From positions 15,025,406 through 15,089,405 of the forward strand of contig NC_092361.1 of the NCBI RefSeq assembly GCF_030848805.1: a DNA stretch of 64,000 nt. The letters are read 5' to 3'. Position numbers and translations under genes: made by a program. Shown here piece after piece: positions 55,147 to 64,000 of this stretch. The stretch's first letter is position 1; the number at the start of each line of letters is the position of its first letter. The DNA comes from Temnothorax longispinosus. Taxonomy: Eukaryota > Arthropoda > Insecta > Hymenoptera > Formicidae. The notes under the pieces are model-generated. The model ran no database searches, had not been told where the DNA came from, and worked only from the letters and a program-made list of their open reading frames with translations.

Positions 55147-56771
55147 TTAGCTGTGTTCGCTCAAGTGGGTATTGTTGCTAGAGTTATTCATTAGTTCGAT
55201 AGACGCCATCGTGGAGTGCGAATGATTGGACAGCTGAGAAGTGGGATTATGTCGTGGATTGGTATTGTGGAGACTATGCAGGTAAGAGCGCTGGACGGGC
55301 TTGTGTTGACCAAGCTGCAGCAGGGCCTCCGGTATGGTGAACCACTTTCGCTTCCGGCCGATAGCGCGCGAGTCCTCCCATTCCGGCAGCTCCTCGGTCA
55401 CTCGCATAACCCACACTTCCGTTCGGTGTTTGTGCTCTGTGTTCTGCAAAGGGAGATTGAGATTTAAAGGGAGAATCGGCTTTATCGGAATCGTTGTTTT
55501 TGCTTGTAATCGATGAGTCTCGAATGAACAAATCAAACGCGATTTGAGACCACGATACGCAGGATCTGTTTTCTATTTCTATATCTACCGGCTGCACTAG
55601 TTCAGAGTTTATCTTTAGGCCTGTTCTTTTTAGCTGAACTTTTTTGCACGGTTTATCTTTCCTCTTTTACTTTTCACGTTGGAGAATTATTGATACAAAA
55701 CTAAACTTTACATATGTAAATACAACATTCAGTGATACAAACAAGAAAATTCTACACTACTAGATATCACGGTGACATCAGATAAAACATCTGATATTCA
55801 AAGATCAAACTCATCGTATGTAATAACATTAAATAATTCGGGAAATATCAACAAATTAAATGGAATTGAGAACTCTTATATGGATATTTTTGATACAATG
55901 CAAATTTCTTGACAGTTTTATAGAACTATTAAATTTTACAAATTGCTTCCTAATCCCTGACCTAGAGGATCGGTTTTCTTTCTAAATATAGAGAGCTAGG
56001 CAAGATACTCTCCGTGGATTGCCATCTCGACTTCCAAGAGGTGGCAATTGAATAAAAGCCGACAATTTTTGGTCGAATTTGAGAACTCGGATCCTCCAGC
56101 TCACTTAAACCAGCGCACATCTCTCTGCGCAACAATCGCAACTGGCCCAAGATAAACTCTTGAACTAGTGCAGCCAGTTCGGCAATAGAAAACAGACCCA
56201 GTTATACACGAAACGCAGTAGAACATTAATAATAAAAAAAAAAAAAAAAAAATAGAAAAAAATAACAGCACGACATTGAAGGGGCATAACATAATATCTG
56301 TGTAGCATACATCACGAGTTATAACCTCAAATGTGCCGAGGCAACGGCCTAACTGTCCTAGAACGCCAGCCTCCTCCCGGACCTCGCGAAGAGCCGTGAC
56401 CGCTGGTTCTTCCTCGGGTTCGACGCCGCCACCTGGTACTATCCAACTGTCGGGTCTTCGACTGGATGTAACTAGTAGTACCTGCAAAAATTCACGACGC
56501 ACGTGAGACCTTACTCGTCGAAATTTTACTCATCGACCTCAACCGAGACGGAGAGTCCAGAGAGTCTCAGAGAGACGAGAGAAACTTAAGCCGGCTCTCG
56601 AGCGAGAAATCGCGCCGCGCGTGCCGGCAAAGATATATATACAGGTGGCTGCCATCTGCCAGCTGGGCTTACCTCGTCCTCGAGATCGCTCTTGACGCAG
56701 ATACAGGCGGCCCTGCGTCGGTAGCCCTCAGAGTCGTAGATGCGGATCGAATTCGCCTTCTCCTTCACCAT
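55147..56771 (-). CDS. NUDT3: Diphosphoinositol polyphosphate phosphohydrolase (NUDT3/NUDT4 type; Drosophila Aps)
   Basis: Three exons (56771-56673, 56481-56326, 55443-55147) join in frame to 183 residues. The start MVKEKANSIRIYDSEGYRRR matches the family. The Nudix box GGGVEPEEEPAVTALREVRE followed by EAG fits the GX5EX7REUXEEXGU pattern with all catalytic Glu. The family continuation RTEVWVMRVTEELPEWEDS and RKRKWFTIPEA follows. The tail is Ser/Asn/His-rich and looks disordered. The enzyme removes beta-phosphates from inositol pyrophosphates and also cleaves diadenosine polyphosphates. An upstream in-frame ATG exists at 56828, but the family start is at 56771. Confidence 0.95.
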
Positions 56772-57768
56772 GTTGTTGTTGTTGTTGCACCGTGGACACC
56801 CTCTCCTCAGATCTTCCCGTGGATTCATAAATAATCGTCAAACGGCCCGACGGGCCATCCTGTGCATCCGCGTCGTCCTAACGTTGCTCGTAGCCGACAT
56901 ATTATCGACATTGAGTCCACTTTGTGCCGTACGTAAAAAACGTGCAGTGAGCGGTCCCCCGAGTTCACGTGCATTCACGTATACGATGGCTGCGGTTAGA
57001 TGCGCCGCCACCCGTGCTCGAGCTCGAAGCCTTTGATCCTCGCGCGTCCTTCCGCCCGCAACGACGAAACGCGTCTGCCGTCGCCGATCTATGCCGCCCG
57101 CGCGGTAACCCACGAACAGAAACCCGATCCTCGCCGGACGCTCGCTATAACCTCCAAATGCACCCCGAGGCCACCGCACCGACCAACCACGACCGGCCGT
57201 GGAGATGACGGCCCCCCCTCCTCCGTCGAGCCGCGTCACGACCAATCAATCACGTCCGATTCCCACGCGCATGGCTCCCTCCACGGCCCCCTCCCGCCCC
57301 GCGCCCCGCACGGAAGCGCGGCGGGGGATTCGTGATCTTCGAATTTCGAAAGCCGATATCTAATAAGAGGGTTGGTGTATTTTGCATATTATCATCCGAT
57401 CTTATATTTAAAATCGCACTTCATCGGCCGGATGGAATCTCAAAATCGTCGATAAGCAGACTTGACGATAATTTTGAATGTAAAATCGAACTGTGAATAA
57501 TACCGGCGCGGCGGTATAAACAATGCGAACCAAGGACTCGGCATTCGGGGACGAAAATATCGTCGGCTGGAATCCCCGAAGAGCACGTTTTTGTACTGGA
57601 CGTATTTTATCGTGAGTCGAAGCGCGATAATTAAACTTTTATCAATATAAAGTATAGCATTAAGTTCATTCTTTAACGAATAATCGCGGATGTCGCACGT
57701 TCTGACTAGACGAATAAAGAAAGAAATAAAATGCAGTTCAGAATAAGAGTAATAGATTTTTAGATACG
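56772..57768. promoter_or_regulatory. CpG-rich upstream region of the NUDT3/4-like gene
   Basis: Bases 56830-57340 are strongly GC- and CpG-rich and agree with a promoter or untranslated first exon. Long open frames here on both strands reflect the base composition. A weak member of the GGTATTCATA element family lies at about 57400-57506 (GGATGGAATCTCAAAATCGT; GTGAATAATACC). Confidence 0.45.
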
Positions 57769-58285
57769 AGGGTCGATACGGAAAGTAAATGACCCTTCTA
57801 ATTTTTTTTCTCAGAAAATTTCATTTCTAAAACTATATGGATTTTTACGTGAAGTAATGTTCAGTCTTTATCGTGCGCGCTGTTATTTTTCCAAATAATG
57901 TCCATCTTTTTCTATAATGCGCTTTTGCCATCTGTGAGTCAGATGCTGCACACCAGTGCTTTATAACTCGTGAGGGCTCAACTCTTGATCAACATTTTTT
58001 CTTCTTTCTTTCCTTCATCTCTAATTACCTCTTCGGCCCATTGAAAGATACAAAACAGTTCGTGGGCATTATCCAGATAACGATGAAGAAAACTGTTGGT
58101 CAAGCCTTCAAGAATCAAAGCAAGTACCTTTGCCGCACTGGTGTGCAGCATTTGAGTCACAGATGGCAAAAGTGCGTAGAAAAATAACAGTGTGCGCAAT
58201 AAAGATTGATTATAATTCATGTAAAAACTATATATTTCAAAAGTAACATTTTCTGGGAAAAAAAATTCGGAGACATTACTTTCAA
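57769..58285. mobile_element. Mariner-like foldback remnant
   Basis: Left arm GGAAAGTAAATGACC, ATTTTTTTTCTCAGAAAA, TTATCGTGCGCGCTGTTATT, GCCATCTGTGAGTCAGATGC recurs inverted at the right (GAAAGTAATGTCTCC, TTATTGCGCACACTGTTATT, GCCATCTGTGACTCAAATGC on the complement). Arms extend about 190 bp. The middle holds an open stretch without recognisable transposase motifs. Confidence 0.6.
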
Positions 58286-58312
58286 AATGATAAAAATTGC
58301 GAATTTAAGTTT

Positions 58313-58481
58313 CGGAACGCTAAACATGGTAACTCAGAAAAATTATTTTAAATGAGTTTTGTAGAATAATTGAAACTAACGTTAATGATCATTCCACAGA
58401 TTGGATCATTAATGTTAGTTTCAATTATTCTACAAAACTCATTTAAAATGATTTTTCTGAGTTACCGTGTTTAGCGTTCCG
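58313..58481. mobile_element. Palindromic element with CGGAACGCTAAACA ends
   Basis: The 169-bp near-perfect palindrome starts CGGAACGCTAAACATGGTAA and ends with its inverse (one mismatch). The inner arm ATTGAAACTAACGTTAATGA is also paired. No coding capacity. Confidence 0.8.
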
Positions 58482-61400
58482 TATATGCCTTATATACCAC
58501 GTTTATATTATTAAACCCGTTAAAGTTCAGTTAAAAGCTAATTCGAATTCTTTGATTCGTTTCAGTGTTAGAGTAACTTTAGGATTTATTGATGAATTAT
58601 TAATATTTACTTGACGTCGACAATCACGGTAAGCAGAATTTTGACATGACTACACGTGTAATATGATTTGAAAAATAATGGGAAAACTATTCTAAGTATA
58701 TAATTAAACTGAAATTGTACTGTCTATAAATTCTGTTGGCTTTATGCAAGACTTGATGATATAAGTGCTTTTGTCTCTGAATTATCTATATGAAAACCAA
58801 GCTGAGTTGAAATAAAAGCGGATCGAATTTCTTAAGAGCAGATAAAGAAAAACGATTTTCCTTATCTACTCTTAAAGAAATAGAGTATCCTTACATCACA
58901 AGATGATTCACTAAATATGATACGAACCACAGAATAAACTATAGTTGGTTGGAGATATTCTTACAGTGGATATACAGATATATCTAAATCCCTTTGAATT
59001 ATCTGCAAACAAACATATAGTTTTAGTTGAAACGAAGCTGAATAGAATTTCTTAATAGTCGATAAAAGGTAAATTATCTCTATACATGGTGATTCACTAA
59101 AAAACACGCTTGGTACATAACGTATACATATTTATGTGGTGAATAATAATGTAACAGTGTTTAGTTAAATTAAAATAGGTTCAGACAAAAATAACGGAGC
59201 GTTAGTAATCATCTTAGAATCAAGAATTTATCGTATTATATTTATGAATAAATGTTCAAACGATCAAAATCCTTAATCTTTTACAAATTACACATGAATT
59301 TTGCTTGAACAGAACTTCGTTTCCGTCTAATGCTAAAGCAATTGTCGCTTTGTTTCGATCTAACGCTAAAAAAAAATGTTGTTCAACTTAACTTCTCAAT
59401 AAGGCAAAATCGGGCTAGTCAAATCAACTTACGAATCGATCGTCACTTCGTATAACAATCATTCGAAACGCTTACCCCACAATTACCGCGACTGCACGAT
59501 TCATCGCGCCTCTCGCGCGTAGAAAAAAACAAACAGCTTGTAAAATTAGACGTCTTGTAAATCAAACGTAGCTTATAAACTATATATTTAAGTCAATAGT
59601 GTCATACATACAAATGGTTTATCATTACAACCTGTGTATCCACAGTTACAATCCTGCGAGTTTAGGCTTCCACCGCCTTCCCTTCGCGATCTCATTATTC
59701 TACGGAGCTAGATTAGACACACTTTCGGGCATTCACGTTTTTATTTGGCGGCAATCAGATCGATTATTGTTACAGCCCGTCAAGTAGAGGAATTCCGTAC
59801 CGCACATCTTAAATCAACAGCACGTATCGCTCGTGGTAACGAGACGATATATGATTCTGAATAATTAAGATGCCCCGAGAATCAGGCGTCCTATTCATAA
59901 ACAAATACCTCAAATTCTTTCAACAATTTCAAGTTAATTTTTACTTGAAAATATTATGCAGTTGGGTAATTAAAAATTAGGGCTCTTTTCGGCGAAGCTT
60001 CGGAGGAAAAATAAATAACAGAATATTTTTCAATTAAATTAAACTTTCAACAGAATTTTAATGTAAAGATCGCCAATTGATATCGCATCCCTGAACGTGC
60101 GGTGGTCTTTCAGGGACACTCTATATCTATACAATCAGAAAATAAAAGACACATATATTATTTAAAAAAAACTGATTATTTCGTGTTTTTTGAATAATTA
60201 AAAACGAGTACCGTTGATTCTGTTTATTACTTTAGTTGCAGTTCCTACACCTTGCTATCACTTTTTAATACACGCGTCCGTTTTTTAATACGGCAAGTGC
60301 AAGAAGGTACAGCTAAGAGATATGAACAGATTCACAATACGGAATACCGCTACGCGGGATCGAGTGCGAGGCGAGCACGTGCGTGCGCGCGCGTATTGAC
60401 TCCACGCGCGACACACACATACACACTCACACACGCACACGCACGCGACGCACGTGCTCCCCGCGTTTCGCCGTGCCGCGCTGCAGGATACGCGCGATCT
60501 ATTTCCGTCCCTCCTCGTCACCGCGCGCGTTATCTTCCGCTTTCTACCCCGCATTCCGTCTTTGTATAAATCGTCGCAATACAACGAGTCTTACATATCG
60601 TAAAATCGATAAACGACCAGCCGCGAGACACAATTCTCGCCTCGATCAGTAACGCAGTACAAAGAGGAACCTCCTTGTGTATGTGTGTTATCGCTATTAC
60701 CGATGTCGCATCTTTTTATCTTGGGTTCCCTTTACATCTTGCTCCCTTTTTTTCTTTATTTTTTTTCTTTTAATTTCTTTACGAAATCGCGCTTGTCGTC
60801 TCTACGGCCACTTACCTCTCGTATAGCTTAAAAAAAGTGTGTATATATATATACATACAGGATGTTTTAGGCGTCGCGCACTTTCTCTCGAATGCAGATA
60901 TGTCTTTCTTTTTATATTTATTTATTTAATCGATTAATTTCGATGTCTGTAATATTAAATATCTTTTAAAATTTGAATTGTTTTTTCTTTTTTAAGACCG
61001 CTTGCAGTCCAACGAGCAACCATCCTGGCTCGTGAAAACTTTTTATTTTACAATTGCTTAGCAGTGAAAAAGATGTTTAACTCGATATTAAAATATCTGT
61101 CGAGAGAAAGTGCGCGAGAGTATGCATATACATATACACATATGTATGTACATACTTTATGTTTACGCGTTCGGTTTTAATATAATTTATTTCTAGTTTC
61201 TTCTCATGTTTTTTTTTTTTCATCGCACTACATTCTCATTTCTCCGTTCTCCTCGTATTCTCTCATTGTTCTGTGTTAGTTCGTGTGTCATTAAACCTCA
61301 CGCAAGTGACGAAGTCCGAGCCGAACATATACGGTTTTGCGTACGTTACTGGAACAATGATAGACTTTGATTGTTCGTATTACAAAAACTACTTCTGCTG

Positions 61401-62325
61401 GGTTATGTCAATCCTTATCCGTATACAAAAGAGATTAATTATACAGTAGGTAAATCCTCAGTAATCGACAATAGACTGTACATCTTAGTAACACGGAGCG
61501 CGTCAATTCTCTCTAATAACAACAAAAGAGATTTATCACATTAGTATGAATCTCTCAGTAAAGAAGGTTAAATCAGAACCTTTATTGTTACTACAGCATC
61601 AACAGTGTTACGTCGTCATCTCCAGCGCTTGAAACTCTTATACATTCTGGCTCTCCCTTTTATGAAAGTATCAAAAATATCCTTTCTAGCACTCATTCCC
61701 CAACAGACAACGGAAATTACGATATATCGTCTCAATACTAAAAATCAATAAAAGTATAACTAACTTATCTAAGGTAGAGCTCACACCTGCTCCTACGCAG
61801 GTCCCCTTGACTAAGATTCGTCCTGTCCCCCTTTTCCAGAAAGAAAAAATAAAGAACCATAAAAAGAATAAGAAAAGACAAAAATCATGATCGAGATAAT
61901 AAAGATTGTCCTGCTTATAAGCGCTAAATCGAGTTCAAGATGTAAAACTAAGTAAAATTTATAAATATGGTACAATTGATATTAAGCGATAGAGCAATAA
62001 TAGATTAATTATAGATACGTATAGGTAATAGCATTGTATCGTTGAATCCTATGGCGATTTTTTTGTTATTTAAGTCCTCCGCTTAACAAGAGTAGATTTG
62101 AGGATTGAATTAAACATCTGTGTTTCCGTGTGTGTTCGATTTTATGAGCGAGTCTCGTTCAGTCGAACATTTCACCGCACGCACCAATCACCATTTGCGG
62201 ACTAGCAGCCACCTTGACTAGCTTCTTTTTTTTCTGCCGTTTTCTGCCATCTCAACCCCTTCGGCGCGAGTCCTCTGGGCTAGCAACTTGTTCCACTATA
62301 CTCCACCAAGTTCAGCAGGTACGAA
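58482..62325. other. Long gene-free stretch, perhaps the ZNRF 3' untranslated region
   Basis: I find no supported exon in this 3.8 kb. It contains a CG-rich CA/CG stretch at 60360-60470, a CT-rich stretch at 60700-60790 and (TA)n/(CATA)n runs near 60840 and 61120-61160. It lies directly downstream of the minus-strand ZNRF stop codon, so part may be transcribed. Insect 3' untranslated regions of this length exist but are not common. Confidence 0.35.
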
Positions 62326-63096
62326 TCAATCTCCGGGATGTTCAGGGCAGCTACGATTCACTTGAAACCACTTATCGATACAGCTAGAAAAAAAAAATAC
62401 AAAACTTTATGTCATCTATTCCGTCATAATATACTGAAATATACTAATTAAAGGTGATATGTTTTTAAAAATATTTTTAAAAAGGTGATATATTTTTAAA
62501 AAATTTGTCAACTTTAAGTAATTAACGATCACTTCAATACTACATTATTTATTATATTTTAATATTGAAAATTTTTTATATTAAAAAATAATATATAGCA
62601 ATTTATTTATAACAATTTATTTAATTTTTTTTTTAATTTTCTAGGATAATTGAATATCTTTATTATCAATTTTCTATCGCCTATGTTGAGCTAGGAATTA
62701 ACACAAAATAATAGATAAATCGAATCGTCGTACATACTTTTTATGATATATACAGAGACAGGGCAAGCGGGCTATAAGATCTCCAGATTGTAGCTCCTCC
62801 AAGCAAATGACACATTCTCCCTTTCCATCAGTCAGCACGTCCTCTGTCATGTAAATAAGCAAGGGACTTACTTAATTATCACCGTAATAATTACCACCAG
62901 CTATTAAATTATTGACGAGCATATCGCTGCCACGTAAAGAACGGTATCCATCGTTTATCAGACAGATATACAAGCCTGTCACCACTTGTTTCCCACTTAC
63001 CATTGTAACTGAGCCGCGGCTTGGTCAGGCACATGACCAGGTGACACTCGATATCATCCGGCAGAATGAACTTGGAGCATACGGGACACTTTAGAC
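62326..63096 (-). CDS. ZNRF1: ZNRF1/2-type RING E3 ubiquitin ligase, 3' exons only
   Basis: Three exons (63096-63001, 62843-62738, 62383-62326) join in frame. They encode LKCPVCSKFILPDDIECHLV, MCLTKPRLSYNEDVLTDGKG, then the RING ECVICLEELQSGDLIARLPC, LCIYHKNCIDKW and VNRSCPEHPGD at the stop. The first zinc finger plus RING in this order, and SYN(D/E)DVLT between them, is diagnostic of ZNRF1/ZNRF2. RING ligands CxxC, CxH, C and CP are complete. Family members are N-myristoylated and act on endosomal and plasma-membrane targets. The N-terminal exon with Met-Gly was not found in the last 900 bp; it probably lies beyond the window. Confidence 0.93.
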
Positions 63097-64000
63097 CTTG
63101 AAACACGAAGGCGAAGAGAGCGTCAGAAAAGAAAGGTCGAGAAGGGGAAAGGGGGCGAGGATGGAAATCTGGGGGTTGTGCAAATCGCAGAAGGCGCAAA
63201 TAATACCGTAAAAGACCCGTCTGACTCGATCCACCGGGACCACGGCCGCGGCCTCGTGCTCGTTCAGGCACGAGCTCACTATTATTCCCATAATAGACCC
63301 GACATAACCTCAGCCGTGGGCCGCGGTCCCGCGCGGCGGCGATCCTCTCCCGAGCCACATCCTTCCCTCCTCGCGAACGATCCTCGCGGCGAGCGACACG
63401 CCCTTTTTTTTCCTCTTCCTCACGTTTCGCGCCGCAAATACAAAATTTCCTCGCGATCGCGATTCAAAAATTCACCCCCAGGGCCCCGCTGGGTGTCCTC
63501 GGGGCTATCATCGATTATGGTACGCGGTTACCGGGCCAACCACCCCGGCAACACGCGTCAAAACAAACGCCCCCTGTCCCACCCGCGAATCATCGTCGCT
63601 CGCAACGCGCACCGAACTCCGTACTCCGCGGAGCTCTCGCGGTTGCGCGACCTAACCTCGCTTTTTTGCGGCGCTCGCTCGCGATTAGGTTAGGGACCGC
63701 CGCGATTAACGCCCCGCGAGGCACAGATGCCCTGCGAAACTGCGCGACGGCAGGTCTGAAAAAAAAATCTCGTCTCGCGGATGGACGCGAGACAGATCAG
63801 CGGACACGCGACAAATAACTGCTAGCGAACGATCCGACGACACTATCTCAGCGACATTGCTACAGCGCTCTTTCTCTTGGAACAGAATAATAGAGAATTG
63901 TTCAATGATTCATATTTCGATGATACAATAACGATTTGTTGACTTTCAGCGCCGCGATAAGGTATATTCGTGGTAAATTGACGACGGGCTACGTAACGCA
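63097..64000. other. GC-rich sequence, ZNRF intron or upstream region
   Basis: CpG-rich DNA with TTAGGTTAGGG near 63685 and its inverse CCTAACC. Open frames here look composition-driven. It is either the intron upstream of the first recognised ZNRF exon or a neighbouring promoter. Confidence 0.35.

Noticed and set aside
56838..57335. Long open frames on both strands upstream of the NUDT3/4-like gene
   Set aside because: They arise in CpG-rich promoter DNA with few stop codons; no family resemblance.
57978..58220. 80-codon minus-strand open frame as a gene
   Set aside because: It lies inside the mariner-like foldback remnant, largely in its inverted arms.
63178..63693. 171-codon plus-strand open frame near the window end
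   Set aside because: Arg/Ser/Pro-rich composition typical of GC-rich promoter DNA; opposite strand to the ZNRF exons and unrecognisable.

Overview
The window is nuclear DNA of an insect. It has short introns with GT/AG ends, AT-rich spacers, dense microsatellites, CpG-rich divergent promoters and animal single-copy housekeeping genes. Short GGTTA/TTAGG runs near promoters and very many small foldback transposons suggest Hymenoptera, possibly an ant. That lineage call is inference; no ribosomal or mitochondrial marker is present.

Layout. 54-2137: a P-element-like DNA transposon with identical 27-bp terminal inverted repeats (TIRs), a perfect 8-bp target duplication and a spliced 307-aa THAP protein that stops before the catalytic domain. 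3.5-7.4 kb: a tRNA-like sequence and the first of two FBXL4-like F-box/leucine-rich-repeat genes (copy A). 7.4-11.5 kb: repeat-rich spacer with a decayed FBXL4 exon. 11.5-16.1 kb: a 1321-aa zinc-finger terminal nucleotidyltransferase. 17-28 kb: PDCD2 (-), TMEM50A (+) and HYOU1 (+). 29-40 kb: a compact run of DIABLO/Smac-like (+), NAA38 (-), NDUFV2 (+), PMS2 (+) and GRWD1 (-). About 40.2-40.9 kb: a broken lipoyl synthase copy. 41-48 kb: PSMA1 (-), whose introns are filled with nested foldback transposons. 48.7-52.7 kb: the second FBXL4-like gene (copy B). 52.9-53.8 kb: a nest of four foldback elements. 55-57 kb: a diphosphoinositol polyphosphate phosphohydrolase of the NUDT3/4 type (-). 62-63 kb: the 3' exons of a ZNRF1/2-type RING ubiquitin ligase (-), whose 5' part was not found.

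The genes form no operon-like pathway. Several serve general cell maintenance: ER protein folding (HYOU1), proteasome (PSMA1), ubiquitin ligation (FBXL4-like, ZNRF), mitochondrial complex I (NDUFV2), mismatch repair (PMS2), N-terminal acetylation (NAA38), ribosome assembly (GRWD1, PDCD2) and apoptosis (DIABLO). NAA38 and NDUFV2 share a divergent promoter of about 600 bp that holds an internal duplication.

The most distinctive material is mobile. Besides the P-like element, at least eight short elements sit exactly between TTAA duplications, as expected of piggyBac-type nonautonomous elements. Several are inserted into one another. Each FBXL4 copy carries a different TTAA element in an intron. 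Exon joins were checked by hand for frame; all CDS spans below include introns.
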